Assembly: GCF_003347605.1 (NCBI RefSeq)
Contig: NZ_QDFZ01000008.1
Coordinates: 176,238 to 240,237, forward strand
Direction: 5' to 3'
DNA: 64,000 bases
Origin: Chryseobacterium sp. KLBC 52
Lineage (GTDB): Bacteria; Bacteroidota; Bacteroidia; Flavobacteriales; Weeksellaceae
Below the pieces are notes generated by a model. That model was not told the DNA's origin. It saw nothing but the letters and a program-made list of their open reading frames with translations, and did no database searches. Shown piece by piece: positions 50,655 through 60,809 of this stretch (positions are counted from its first letter, which is position 1; each line of letters begins with the position of its first letter). A program made the translations under genes and the position numbers.

Positions 50655-53489
50655 ATGGACGCAACACAAGATAAAAGGCTGTTTCTCATCGATGCTTATG
50701 CGATGATTTTCAGAGGATATTACGCATTAATCAGGAATCCGAGACTCACCAGCAAAGGGCTGGACACTTCCGCCATCTTTGGTTTTACCAATTCTTTGAT
50801 TGAATTGATCAGAAGAGAAAAACCTACCCACCTGGCAGTTGTTTTTGATGTAGGACAGGCCAGTGTAAGAACTGATGACTATTCGGATTATAAAGCCAAC
50901 AGAAGCGAAACTCCTGAAGCCATCAAAATTGCGGTTCCATACATTCACAAAATTCTGGAGGCAATGCATATCCCGATTCTTGGAGTAGAAGGATATGAAG
51001 CCGATGATGTTATTGGAACTATTGCGTGCAAAGCAGAAAAAGAAGGATACACCACCTTCATGGTGACACCGGATAAAGATTTTGCACAGCTGGTTACCGA
51101 TAAAATTAAAATTTATAAGCCAGGTCTAAAAGGGGGCGATATCGAAATTCTCGGCGTAGAAGAAGTAAAGGCAAAATACGAGATTGAAGATCCTAAGCAG
51201 GTGATTGATTTCCTTGCTATGATGGGAGATGCCGTAGATAATATTCCTGGGCTTGAAGGAGTAGGAGAGAAAACTGCTATGAAATTTCTGAAAGAATTCG
51301 GAAGCATCGAAAATTTGTTAGCCAATACGGATAAACTGAAAGGAAAACTGAAAGAAAAAGTAGAAGCTTCCGCAGAACGTGGTATCATGTCTAAAAAATT
51401 AGCGACTATCATCTGTGATGCTCCTGTAGAATTCCATCAGAAACAATATGACCTGGAAACTCCGGATTTTGAGAAAGTAAAAGAGGTTTTTGATGAAATA
51501 GAATTCAGAAGGTTATACGAAAACCTTTACAGGGCTTTTGCTCCTGCGGCTGTAGAAACAGTGGTTGTAAGCGAAGTAGAAGTAAAGCAGACTCCGGCCG
51601 GAACAGAAGTAAAAGGGCAGGTGATGCAGCTCGACCTTTTTGCCAACTTTGAAGAACTGGACCAGGCAACTTCTACAAAGTCTACGATTGAGAATAATGA
51701 TCACCTTTATCAGTTTATCAATAATCCGAAAGCACAGAAAAAGCTGGTCGACAACCTTCTGCAGCAGAAAGTAGTTTGTTTTGATACGGAAACTACTTCA
51801 TTAAACGAACTGGAAGCAGAACTGGTAGGAATGAGCTTCTCTTATAAAAAAGGACTGGCCTACTATATTCCACTTTCTGAAAACAGAGAAGAAGTGTTGC
51901 AGACCCTGGAGATTTTCAGACCGTTTTTCGAAAAAGAAGACCTGCTGAAAGTAGCGCACAACCTTAAATTTGATTACAAAGTTTTAAAACAATACGACAT
52001 CACTGTGAAAGGCGCCATGTTTGATACTATGATCGCCCACTATCTCCTGAATCCGGATGGTAGACACGGGATGGATTACCTTTCAGAAGTATATCTGAAC
52101 TATAAACCGGTATCCATTGAAACCATCATCGGAAAAAAAGGAAAAAAACAAGGAAATTTCAGAGATGCAGATCTGAGAACACAGACAGACTACGCGGCGG
52201 AAGATGCAGACATCACTTTCCAATTGTATGAACTTTTCGCACCACAGCTGAAAAAAGAAAACCTGGAGGAGCTTTTCTTTACTATTGAAATGCCTCTGAT
52301 GGAAGTACTGGCAAAAATGGAACTTTCGGGGATTTCTCTGGATGAAAAATGGCTGGCGCAGGAAAGTATTGATCTTGAAAATGATCTGAAACAGCTGGAA
52401 ACAAAGATTTTTGAACTTTCAGAAGAAGAATTCAATATGAATTCCCCTAAACAGTTGGGAGAAATTCTTTTTGAAAAATTACAGCTGGATCCCAAAGCCA
52501 AAAAAACAAAGACAGGACAATATGCAACCTCAGAAGATGTTCTTCAAAAATTGAGTTCAAAACATGAGATCATCAAGCATATCCTGGAATACAGAACCTA
52601 TCAGAAATTAAAATCAACCTATGTAGACGCTTTACCTTCACAGATTGAGAAAAAAGATAACAGAGTACATACCAACTTTTCACAGACTACAGCTGCTACA
52701 GGCCGTTTGGCGAGTGTAAACCCAAACCTGCAGAATATTCCGATCCGAACGGTAAGAGGACAACAGATCCGTGGAGCATTTGTTTCCGGAGAAGGCAAGA
52801 AGATTATTTCTGCCGATTATTCACAGATTGAACTTCGTTTGATTGCAGAAATTTCAGGAGAGGATAATATGATCAAAGCTTTCCAGGATGGAGAAGATAT
52901 CCACGCTTCTACCGCGGCCAAACTCTTTAAAATTCCTTTGACTGAGGTTTCAAAAACTCAGAGAAGTCAGGCTAAAACCGTAAACTTTGGAATTATCTAT
53001 GGACAAGGAGCTTTTGCGTTGGCAGAACAAACCGGATTATCCCGTACAGAAGCTAAACAAATGATTGAAGCTTACTTCGAAACCTATCCGAAATTGAAGG
53101 AATACATGGCAGAGCAGGTGAGTAAAGCACGCCAGGTGGGATATGTTGAAACTATTTTAGGAAGAAAACGTCATCTGAAAGATATCAATTCCAATAATTT
53201 CGTGGTAAGAGGTCATGCGGAAAGAAATGCCGTGAATGCCCCTGTTCAGGGAAGTGCGGCAGATGTTGTAAAGCTTGCCATGATTAAAATAGACAGAGAA
53301 CTTGAAGAACAGCAGCTTAAAACAAAAATGCTGCTTCAGGTACATGACGAATTGGTGTTCGAGTCTCCGATAGACGAGATTGATGCCGCTTCAAAACTGA
53401 TCAAAACGGAAATGGAAAGTGCCTTAAAAACACAGGTTCCGCTATTGGTAGAAATTGGAGTAGGAGATAACTGGTTAGAAGCCCATTAA
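50655..53489 (+). CDS. polA: DNA polymerase I
   Basis: About 944 residues from ATG at 50655 (MDATQDKRLFLIDAY). Three domains: 5' nuclease (about 1-290, LIDAYAMIFRGYYAL and PDKDFAQLV), 3'-5' exonuclease with the DxE proofreading site present (VVCFDTETTSLNELE), and the family-A polymerase with motif A DYSQIELRLIAE, motif B RSQAKTVNFGIIYG and motif C HDELVFE. Fills gaps during repair and Okazaki maturation. Its terminator is at 53517-53544. Confidence 0.97.
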   Translation: MDATQDKRLFLIDAYAMIFRGYYALIRNPRLTSKGLDTSAIFGFTNSLIELIRREKPTHLAVVFDVGQASVRTDDYSDYKANRSETPEAIKIAVPYIHKILEAMHIPILGVEGYEADDVIGTIACKAEKEGYTTFMVTPDKDFAQLVTDKIKIYKPGLKGGDIEILGVEEVKAKYEIEDPKQVIDFLAMMGDAVDNIPGLEGVGEKTAMKFLKEFGSIENLLANTDKLKGKLKEKVEASAERGIMSKKLATIICDAPVEFHQKQYDLETPDFEKVKEVFDEIEFRRLYENLYRAFAPAAVETVVVSEVEVKQTPAGTEVKGQVMQLDLFANFEELDQATSTKSTIENNDHLYQFINNPKAQKKLVDNLLQQKVVCFDTETTSLNELEAELVGMSFSYKKGLAYYIPLSENREEVLQTLEIFRPFFEKEDLLKVAHNLKFDYKVLKQYDITVKGAMFDTMIAHYLLNPDGRHGMDYLSEVYLNYKPVSIETIIGKKGKKQGNFRDADLRTQTDYAAEDADITFQLYELFAPQLKKENLEELFFTIEMPLMEVLAKMELSGISLDEKWLAQESIDLENDLKQLETKIFELSEEEFNMNSPKQLGEILFEKLQLDPKAKKTKTGQYATSEDVLQKLSSKHEIIKHILEYRTYQKLKSTYVDALPSQIEKKDNRVHTNFSQTTAATGRLASVNPNLQNIPIRTVRGQQIRGAFVSGEGKKIISADYSQIELRLIAEISGEDNMIKAFQDGEDIHASTAAKLFKIPLTEVSKTQRSQAKTVNFGIIYGQGAFALAEQTGLSRTEAKQMIEAYFETYPKLKEYMAEQVSKARQVGYVETILGRKRHLKDINSNNFVVRGHAERNAVNAPVQGSAADVVKLAMIKIDRELEEQQLKTKMLLQVHDELVFESPIDEIDAASKLIKTEMESALKTQVPLLVEIGVGDNWLEAH

Positions 53490-53516
53490 TAAATACGATT
53501 TATCCTTAACGATAAA

Positions 53517-53548
53517 AAAACTTCCGTCTTTGGGCGGAAGTTTTATTT
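53517..53548 (+). terminator. Terminator after polA
   Basis: AAAACTTCCG / CGGAAGTTTT hairpin followed by ATTTTTATT. Confidence 0.8.
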
Positions 53549-53603
53549 TTATTAGAATTAGGTTATTGTTTTATATATACCCTTGATTTCAATAAGCTGT
53601 TTT

Positions 53604-54164
53604 TTAGTAATGATAACCACTTTTGAAAGCTTCAAGTTTTATTTGCATATCCTGTTTTATCTTCTCATTAATCGTTATCCATTGATGAGGATTATCAAGT
53701 TTGAAATCTTTGTATATACCTAGTAATTCTTCAAAATTAGTTTTAAAAAGATTTAATTTCTCAAAGACTCCGTTTTCAAAAAGGTCAGTATATTCATCAA
53801 AACGGTAAAGAAGAAATTGCTCTTCATCGGTAAGCTGTTCTTCGTAAGAAATATGAGTGGCGGTTTGAAACATATTTTTTAAAACTACTTTATTCTCATC
53901 TAGCAGATGATATAAAATTCCCAATACAGCTCTGGATGTGATTTCCGAATCTGAATCAAGAGTATTTTTGTTTAAGACCTGTATGATATCTTGTGTATTT
54001 GCACTAGTGGAAAGCTCAATGAATGCATATTCAGATTCATTCTCAGATGCCAATATGGAATCAGCCCAGCTAATGACCTTCTCTTTTCTGATCACACCAT
54101 AATCTAAAAGGATTACAAAAACCCTCAGCAGATTCCTGTAATCCTTTATTGAAGCTCTTTTCAT
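53604..54164 (-). CDS. Hypothetical protein next to Imm22-like gene
   Basis: 186 residues, mostly helical, no signal peptide and no family recognised. Seven bases downstream of the Imm22-like gene on the same strand, so likely one operon. Could be a second immunity protein; this is a guess from context only. Confidence 0.7.
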   Translation of the reverse strand: MKRASIKDYRNLLRVFVILLDYGVIRKEKVISWADSILASENESEYAFIELSTSANTQDIIQVLNKNTLDSDSEITSRAVLGILYHLLDENKVVLKNMFQTATHISYEEQLTDEEQFLLYRFDEYTDLFENGVFEKLNLFKTNFEELLGIYKDFKLDNPHQWITINEKIKQDMQIKLEAFKSGYHY

Positions 54165-54171
54165 TTGACGG

Positions 54172-54570
54172 CTAAATATCGTACTCTATTTCTCCCACAT
54201 AATGCAGTGAAAAATCATCATTTTCTACAGAAACAGGATTAGGAATAACAAATCTTGTTGCAAAAATGATAGCATTTACAGGCGTATCCAGACTGAGTTC
54301 ATTCAATTTTTTCTCTAAGATTGGAATCCATTGGTCTGCATAAGAATATTCAGCAAACTTGTCATAAAGACTAAGGCTTTCATCCTCAAAACCATATTCT
54401 ATAAAATCATCATCAAACCACTTGATGTTCTGTGATTCTGCAAACTTGGAAACATACTGATCATCAGTTTCTTCCTCTATATAGTAGTTTTCATCCTCTT
54501 CTACGAAGCTATAAAAGTCTTCTTCATTCTTGAAGTATCCTAACCAGAAGTGTGAAATTTCTTTATCCAT
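54172..54570 (-). CDS. Imm22-like immunity protein
   Basis: 132 residues, very acidic. The start HFWLGYFKNEEDFYSFVEED, followed by FAESQNIKWFDDDFIEYGFE, fits the Imm22 family of cytoplasmic immunity proteins against polymorphic toxins. No toxin gene is adjacent, so it would be an orphan. Family assignment from memory of the motif, moderate certainty. Confidence 0.7.
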   Translation of the reverse strand: MDKEISHFWLGYFKNEEDFYSFVEEDENYYIEEETDDQYVSKFAESQNIKWFDDDFIEYGFEDESLSLYDKFAEYSYADQWIPILEKKLNELSLDTPVNAIIFATRFVIPNPVSVENDDFSLHYVGEIEYDI

Positions 54571-54792
54571 AATTGTATATAAGTATTTTACTTTTTGATT
54601 TTTTTAATAAGTGACATTTTTCCTCGTCGATAAATATCCCTTTTGTACAAGAAATTCCTGCAATTAAAATGTAATATTACAAAAGTTTTTTGTGAAATAA
54701 TTTTTTTAATGCACAGAACAAAATCCGGGGGGCAAAAGTACTTCTTTAATTGTATTTTATTGTAAATTTATTCCTGGTTTAAATTTAAAACT

Positions 54793-55440
54793 ATGGATTT
54801 TCTTCAGGACCACTATATTGTTAAAAATGAATTGCTGCTCATCCTTATTTCTGTTATTCTGGGATTGTTCATTGGTGCTGAAAGAGAATACCGTAATAAG
54901 TCGGCTGGTCTCAGAACATTTATCCTGGTGTGTTTTGGAGCCTGTCTGTTTACCATACTTTCCATAAAAATAGGCGTTGCCAATCCGGATCGTCTTGCCG
55001 CCAACATCATTACGGGAATCGGATTTCTGGGAGCAGGAGTGATTTTTAAGGGAGATAATAAAATTGAAGGAATTACCACAGCCACCACTATCTGGGCCAC
55101 AGCTTCCATAGGAATGGCAGTTGGTTCCGGCTATGTTTATATTGCTCTTCTGGGAACAGCGTTGGTTTTGATTGTTTTGAGTGCTTTAACCTATCTCCAG
55201 AATTTTATTGATAATTATAATAAAGTAAGGGAATATAAAATTGCTTTGACTGGTGCAGCAGATATAAAATATTGTGAGATTCTTTTCAAAGAACATCATT
55301 TAAAGTATCAGATGCTCAAACAGCAATATTCACCGGAAAGCTTAACGGTTATCTGGAGGCTGACAGGTAAAAACAACCATCATGAAGAAATTATCAGTCG
55401 ATTGATAAATGACCCTAAGATTACAGCTTATCAGTTTTAG
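54793..55440 (+). CDS. MgtC/SapB-family membrane protein
   Basis: 215 residues. N-terminal four-helix MgtC region (LILISVILGLFIGAEREYRN, KSAGLRTFILVCFGACLFTI, ANIITGIGFLGAGVIFKG, ITTATTIWATASIGMAVGSG), then a soluble C-terminal ACT-like tail. Family is linked to magnesium limitation and phosphate handling. Function here unknown. Confidence 0.93.
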   Translation: MDFLQDHYIVKNELLLILISVILGLFIGAEREYRNKSAGLRTFILVCFGACLFTILSIKIGVANPDRLAANIITGIGFLGAGVIFKGDNKIEGITTATTIWATASIGMAVGSGYVYIALLGTALVLIVLSALTYLQNFIDNYNKVREYKIALTGAADIKYCEILFKEHHLKYQMLKQQYSPESLTVIWRLTGKNNHHEEIISRLINDPKITAYQF

Positions 55441-55457
55441 ACAATATAAAAGCAAAA

Positions 55458-55482
55458 AAATAAAGGCCGGAGCCTTTATTTT
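55458..55482. terminator. Terminator between convergent mgtC-like and NlpE-like genes
   Basis: AATAAAGGC / GCCTTTATT with a 4-base loop and T-tract. Confidence 0.7.
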
Positions 55483-55967
55483 TATTTTTTCTTGAAGACA
55501 TACAGATCCTTATTCGGACCATCGATCTCTTTTCCTTCCATATCAAGCTGGATCAGCATATTCTCACCTACTTTATATTTGTAGTTGGCAGATTTCCCTT
55601 TTAAAGTAATTATGCTTCCTGTAGCATCCCAGGTAAAAGATCCTTTATCCTGGTTCTTTGAATTTCTGTCAAGATATTCTTCACTAATGCTGAATGTTTT
55701 ATCATCATTCAATGTCAAAGAAGTCTTTATTCCCGGGCAGTCTGCACAAGGAACCGTTGTTTCATAAGTACCTGCCCAGTCCAGAGCATTTTCAGAAGTA
55801 TCACCAGCAGCTGTAGGAGTTGCTTTAGTAATGCTGTCTGTAGCAGCAGGTTGTACAGCCGTTGCAGAATCTGTAGTTGCTGTTGTTTCAGTGGTTTCTT
55901 TTTTAGAACATGACGCAAGGAATAAAACAGACGCCATTCCGAACACAAGCATTTTGCTTTTCATCAT
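55482..55967 (-). CDS. NlpE-like copper resistance/stress lipoprotein
   Basis: About 161 residues from ATG at 55967 (MMKSKMLVFG); the frame is open to 56108, but that would put 47 residues ahead of the signal peptide. Lipobox LASC, a T/A-rich linker (about 25-62), then an NlpE N-terminal barrel: WAGTYETTVPCADCPGIKTS with the CxxC, LTLNDDKTFSISEEY. In E. coli NlpE senses surface and envelope stress. Confidence 0.88.
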   Translation of the reverse strand: MMKSKMLVFGMASVLFLASCSKKETTETTATTDSATAVQPAATDSITKATPTAAGDTSENALDWAGTYETTVPCADCPGIKTSLTLNDDKTFSISEEYLDRNSKNQDKGSFTWDATGSIITLKGKSANYKYKVGENMLIQLDMEGKEIDGPNKDLYVFKKK

Positions 55968-56371
55968 AATAATTAATTTAAGGATGTTTTTAATAATAAA
56001 GTTACTTCTGGTGAACAAAAACTGAGCCATAGGGAAACGGGTTGAAGGTTTCAAGTTGTGGTTGGTATATTTTATTTTTAACCCTAAAAGGCACAAAAGT
56101 TTAAACAATTAAATTTTTAGAGGTAAGCTTTATGCGTAATAAGTACCCCTAAGTTTTGTGAAAATAAATCTTTGCCTATTGAGCGAAGTCGAATTGTTCA
56201 TCTTATATGAACTTTTCTCCAGAATTATTCTAAAATTACTTAAGTGGACTAAAGTGCTTCAAAATGAAAACTTTTGTGACTTTTGTGGTTTTTAAAGTTT
56301 AAACAACTTTTCTACGTATTTTATAAAGCCTGTTCCTATTTTTCTTTGTAAATTGGGGCAAAATTTTGATT
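55968..56371. other. Intergenic region
   Basis: 404 bases between divergent genes. Holds CTATTGAGCGAAGTCGAATTGTTC (about 56176-56199 in part), which resembles 4485-4508, and a low-complexity TTTTGTGACTTTTGTGG. No gene seen. Confidence 0.5.
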
Positions 56372-58510
56372 ATGACAAAAAAGATACTTTTATCTGTATT
56401 TCTTTTGCCAGCTGCAATGGCATTTGCACAACAATATGGAGGAATGTGGATTCCTACAGAGCTGAATGAAAAGGAAATGAAGGATTTAGGAATGAAGATT
56501 TCTGCAAAAGATATTTTCAATCCTCAGAAACCAAGCATTAAAGATGCAGTAGTACAGTTTAATGGCGGATGTACTGCAGAAATTATTTCGCCTAAAGGAC
56601 TGCTTTTAACGAACCATCACTGTGGTTTTGGGCAGATTCAGGCACACTCTACCGTTCAGAATGATCTTCTTTCAAACGGATTCTGGGCAAAAAATACAGA
56701 TGGTGAACTTCCTAATCCGGGAGTAAAAGTAGATTTTATTGTCGATATAAAAGAAGTTACTGATCCGATATTAGAAGGTACAGACAACCTTACAGAACCT
56801 GAGCTTACTAAAAAGATCAACAACAATATTGAGGTGTATAAAAACTCTCAGAAAATTGAATCTTACCAGTCGATTATGGTAAAACCAATGTATTATGGAA
56901 ACAAATACTACGCTTATACCATCGAAACGTATAAAGATATCCGTCTTGTAGGGGCTCCGCCTCAAAGCATCGGGAAATTCGGAAGCGATACGGACAACTG
57001 GGTTTGGCCTAGACATACCGGAGATTTCTCTATGTTCAGAATTTATGCAGACAAGAACAACAAGCCTGCAGAATATTCTAAAGACAATGTACCTTACGTT
57101 CCTAAACACTATTTACCGGTTTCTATCAAAGATAAAAACGAGAACGATTTTACTTTTGTTTTCGGATTCCCGGGAAGAACTACAGAATACCTTCCTGCAA
57201 TCGCTGTAGAGAAGATCATGAAAGATATTGATCCTGCAAGAATTGCGGTACGTGATGTAGCTTTAAAAACTTTGGACGAAAAAATGCGTGTTGATAATGA
57301 AACCCGTATCAAATATGCTTCAAAATATGCTTCCGTAGCCAACTATTGGAAAAAATGGATCGGCGAGGTAGAGGGACTGAAAAAATCCAATGCTGTAGAA
57401 AAGAAAGTAATGTATGAAGGTTCTTTGATAGCCAAAAACCCTGAAATCAAAACTACTTTGGATCAGTTGAATAAACTGTACAATGATCAGGCTCCCTATG
57501 CATTAAACAACGCTTACTATACAGAAGTAGTGAAAAATGCAGAAACTTTGAAGCTTGCTGGTGATTATTATGACTTTGTAGCTTCTGTAGAAGCAGGAAG
57601 AATGGATGAGAAGGAACTTTCAAAGTTAAAAACAAAATTAACTTCTTTCTATAAGGATTACAGTGCTGAGCTTGATGCAAAAGTAACAGCAAAACTATTG
57701 GCTTTATACGTAAATAAAACTGCACCACAGTTTTTACCGGCAGGATTCAACAAATATAAAGACGAGAACGCTAATATTCCTGTCGTAGAAGATATGTCCA
57801 AAAACTCTGTTATCACAGGAAGAACTGCTGTAAACGGAGGAACTTTAACTGCCGATATCGATAAAGCATTTTCTAACCAGGATAAACTGATCAGAACTTT
57901 AAAGAAAGATCCTATTTATCAATTGTATGTCTCCATGAAGGAAACGTATATGAAAACTGCTGATCCGCAATATACTTCAATGCAGGCAAAAATTGATGCT
58001 TTGCAGAAAAAATTCATGGCGCAGCAGATGCAGACGGATAAAGACAGAAAATTCTTCCCGGATGCCAACTCAACGCTTCGTGTAACCTATGGAAAAGTAA
58101 AAGGTTCCAGTCCTAGAGATGCCGTTTCTTACGGATACCAGACTCACCTTGCAGGAGTAATGGAAAAGTACGTTCCAGGAGATTATGAATTTGATGTTCC
58201 AAAGAAACTGATTGATCTTTACAACAAAAAAGATTTCGGAATCTATAAAGATAAAACGGGTGATGTTCCTGTAGGGTTCACTGCAACCAACCATACAACC
58301 GGAGGAAATTCGGGAAGCCCGGCTTTGGATGCCAACGGAAACCTTGTTGGACTAAACTTCGACAGACAGTGGGAAGGAACAATGAGTGATATCAATTATG
58401 ACCCGCGTTTCAGCAGAAACATCATGGTAGATACAAAATATATCCTTTTCATCATTGATAAGTTCGCAGATTCAAAGTGGATTGTTGATGAAATGAAGAT
58501 CATAAAATAA
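56372..58510 (+). CDS. S46 dipeptidyl-peptidase, DPP11-type
   Basis: 712 residues from ATG at 56372 (MTKKILLSVFLLP), signal peptide to about residue 20. Catalytic region TNHHCGFG (His about 82-83) and GNSGSPALDANGNLVGL with Ser at about 647. Eighteen residues on is NFDRQWEGTMSD, with Arg where DPP11 has Arg673 (DPP7 has Gly), so specificity for Asp/Glu at P1 is predicted. Removes dipeptides from extracellular peptides for asaccharolytic growth. Confidence 0.92.
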   Translation: MTKKILLSVFLLPAAMAFAQQYGGMWIPTELNEKEMKDLGMKISAKDIFNPQKPSIKDAVVQFNGGCTAEIISPKGLLLTNHHCGFGQIQAHSTVQNDLLSNGFWAKNTDGELPNPGVKVDFIVDIKEVTDPILEGTDNLTEPELTKKINNNIEVYKNSQKIESYQSIMVKPMYYGNKYYAYTIETYKDIRLVGAPPQSIGKFGSDTDNWVWPRHTGDFSMFRIYADKNNKPAEYSKDNVPYVPKHYLPVSIKDKNENDFTFVFGFPGRTTEYLPAIAVEKIMKDIDPARIAVRDVALKTLDEKMRVDNETRIKYASKYASVANYWKKWIGEVEGLKKSNAVEKKVMYEGSLIAKNPEIKTTLDQLNKLYNDQAPYALNNAYYTEVVKNAETLKLAGDYYDFVASVEAGRMDEKELSKLKTKLTSFYKDYSAELDAKVTAKLLALYVNKTAPQFLPAGFNKYKDENANIPVVEDMSKNSVITGRTAVNGGTLTADIDKAFSNQDKLIRTLKKDPIYQLYVSMKETYMKTADPQYTSMQAKIDALQKKFMAQQMQTDKDRKFFPDANSTLRVTYGKVKGSSPRDAVSYGYQTHLAGVMEKYVPGDYEFDVPKKLIDLYNKKDFGIYKDKTGDVPVGFTATNHTTGGNSGSPALDANGNLVGLNFDRQWEGTMSDINYDPRFSRNIMVDTKYILFIIDKFADSKWIVDEMKIIK

Positions 58511-58581
58511 TTTTAAAAGTTATACCTTTAAGAATCTATTTGAATTTAATTTTGAATAGATTCTTTTTTATTTACAATAGG

Positions 58582-59580
58582 ATGAAAGAAAGGATCATCA
58601 ATGTTTTGGCAGCTTTTGAATCTGGAAATATCGGAAAATCATTTCCGCTGGACTATTGTCTGCCGCTTTATCACAGTGTTTCAGATAAAGAACTTCCTCA
58701 TTTAAAACATGTGATCCGTTATAAGACCACTCAACAGTTTGAAGACGATCTGGATTATATGGCCAGGAATTTTCAGTTTGTGAATTGGCAGGAGTTTAAA
58801 GAATATACGTCCGGGAATTTCAAACCTCAGAAAAAAATTGCTTTACTTACTTTTGATGACGGCTTCAGAGAATTCTATGATGTTGTGGCTCCCATTCTGG
58901 AACGAAAAGGAATTTATGCCTGTAATTTTATCAATCCCGCTTTCATAGACAATAAAGATATGATGTTCAGATGCAAGGCAAGTCTGCTTGCCGATGCTGT
59001 TGAAAAAATGAAAACCATAGATCCTGAAATTTATTTTATCCTGTCGCTGAAAAATACAGAGCGGTGCGTTTTACAAAAGAAAATTTTATCCATAAATTAT
59101 CAGGAAAAAGATATTCTGGACAGGCTTGCAGAAAAACTTGAAATAGATTTTAAGACTTATTCAAAGGAATTTAAACCTTATTTAACAACAGAAGAATTAA
59201 AAGAACTTACCCGTAAAGGTTTCGGAATTTCTTCGCACAGCTGGGATCACCCGAAATATGGAGATTTATCTTTGAAACAGCAGATGGAAACAACAGATAA
59301 AACTTTTGCTTATTTAAAAGAAAATGCTTTCCTCTATGAAAGTTTTGCCTTTCCATTCACAGATTTTGAAGTAAAGAAGGATTTTTTTGAAGAACTTTAT
59401 AAAAATGAGGAAATCTACTGCAGCTTTGGCTGTGCTGGTATAAAACTGGACAGTGTAAAGAGAAATTACCAAAGAATTCCAATGGAAATGGGAGAGAGCG
59501 GAGTACAGACTTTAAAAAAGGAAATAGCGTACTTCAGACTGAAAAAAGTTATCAATAAAAATACGATTATTAGAGAATGA
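58582..59580 (+). CDS. Polysaccharide deacetylase (CE4-like)
   Basis: About 332 residues from ATG at 58582 (MKERIINVLAAFESG); an earlier in-frame start at 58540 is unlikely. NodB motif LTFDDGFREF (metal-binding DD), and SHSWDHPKYG with HxxxH. It overlaps the GNAT gene by 4 bases, so the pair is one operon. Substrate unknown; cell-wall or capsule sugar is likely. Confidence 0.9.
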   Translation: MKERIINVLAAFESGNIGKSFPLDYCLPLYHSVSDKELPHLKHVIRYKTTQQFEDDLDYMARNFQFVNWQEFKEYTSGNFKPQKKIALLTFDDGFREFYDVVAPILERKGIYACNFINPAFIDNKDMMFRCKASLLADAVEKMKTIDPEIYFILSLKNTERCVLQKKILSINYQEKDILDRLAEKLEIDFKTYSKEFKPYLTTEELKELTRKGFGISSHSWDHPKYGDLSLKQQMETTDKTFAYLKENAFLYESFAFPFTDFEVKKDFFEELYKNEEIYCSFGCAGIKLDSVKRNYQRIPMEMGESGVQTLKKEIAYFRLKKVINKNTIIRE

Positions 59581-60653
59581 TAACGCTGAAAACATTCAAC
59601 AGAAAAGAACTGGAAGATTTTACATCCTCCGGAGATTTTCAGCAATATGATTTTCTTCCGATTACCAGACACCGCGCGCTGTCTCATATTAAAAATCCAA
59701 AAGCATCAGACCAGGATACACTTCTTATTCTAGCTTTTTATGAAGAGAAATTGATAGGTTATGTAGGATGTTTTCCGGATAATTTTAACATTGATGGAAA
59801 AGAAATCCGTTACGCATGGCTGAGCACTTTATATGTAAACCCGGAATACAGAAAAAAAAGACCGGCAAAAGCATTACTGAAAAGAGTTTTTGAAGAGTAC
59901 GAGGGTAGAATTGCCATTACAGAATTTACCAAAGAAGCAGAAGCACTCTACAATATTATGGGTGTTTTTGACTATGTCTTTCCTAAAGAAGGAAAACGCT
60001 ATTACTTCAGAACCGATGCCGCCAAAATGATTCCTGAAAAGAAACCGGGAACACAACCGTTGAAACCTCTTTTTCAAATTCTGGATGCTGCCGCCAATGG
60101 ATTGATCTCAATAAAGAATCTTACAGTGTCAAAACCGGATTTCAAATACGAAATTCTTGATCAGATCGACAAAGAAAGTGCTGATTTTATGAATGGATTT
60201 TCAGGGAAACGTGTTGCAGATGAAATTAATACTTTTATCAATCATCCCTGGGTTTTGGAAGGTAATAAAGATGAAAAATACCTGTTCTCAAGTTTTGCGG
60301 ATCGTTTTAAATATTTCTGGATCAAAATTTTTGATCAAAATAACAAGCTTACATCCTGTTTTCTGTTGCAGCTTCGTGATGGCTACCTTAAAATCCCTTA
60401 CCTTTTTGCAGATAGTAATGTAGATGAGGTTGTCCGGTTTTTACAGTATTTCATCGTGACCCATAAAGTAAAAGGTTTTACTTCTTATCAAACCGCATTA
60501 AACAGGGAAATTCAACAGTCAAAAGTATTTTCCCCTATCTACGAACGCGATTTCAAACGGGAATATCTGTTTCACAAAAACCTGCTGGAATTACTTCCCG
60601 ATCATTTTGACCCAAACTATCAGGATGGAGACGGAGATTGTATGATGACGTAA
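59577..60653 (+). CDS. GNAT-family acetyltransferase, two-domain
   Basis: 358 residues, longer than a single GNAT. The N-terminal GNAT core shows WLSTLYVNPEYRKKRPAKALLKRVF (motif A-like, G replaced by P/A); the C-terminal half has a second GNAT-like region (KYFWIKIFDQNNKLTSCFLL). Coupled to the deacetylase gene by a 4-base overlap, so they may act on the same glycan. Confidence 0.82.
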   Translation: MITLKTFNRKELEDFTSSGDFQQYDFLPITRHRALSHIKNPKASDQDTLLILAFYEEKLIGYVGCFPDNFNIDGKEIRYAWLSTLYVNPEYRKKRPAKALLKRVFEEYEGRIAITEFTKEAEALYNIMGVFDYVFPKEGKRYYFRTDAAKMIPEKKPGTQPLKPLFQILDAAANGLISIKNLTVSKPDFKYEILDQIDKESADFMNGFSGKRVADEINTFINHPWVLEGNKDEKYLFSSFADRFKYFWIKIFDQNNKLTSCFLLQLRDGYLKIPYLFADSNVDEVVRFLQYFIVTHKVKGFTSYQTALNREIQQSKVFSPIYERDFKREYLFHKNLLELLPDHFDPNYQDGDGDCMMT

Positions 60654-60718
60654 TGGTGGAATTATAAATGATAAATGATGAATAATGAATGATGAGCTAC
60701 ACATGATCAATGATCAAT

Positions 60719-60760
60719 TATCAATTATCATTGATCACTTATCAATTATCATTGATCACT
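60719..60760. repeat. 21-bp tandem duplication
   Basis: TATCAATTATCATTGATCACT twice in a row (60719-60739, 60740-60760), with looser ATGATAAATGATGAAT and TGATCAATGATCAAT repeats upstream. Confidence 0.85.
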
Positions 60761-60766
60761 GATAAA

Positions 60767-60809
60767 AAAACAAACCGCACGATAGCATTATCGTGCGGTT
60801 TGTTTTTTA
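60767..60809. terminator. Bidirectional terminator
   Basis: Perfect long hairpin: ACAAACCGCACGATA / TATCGTGCGGTTTGT with A/T tracts on both sides, between convergent genes. Confidence 0.9.
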
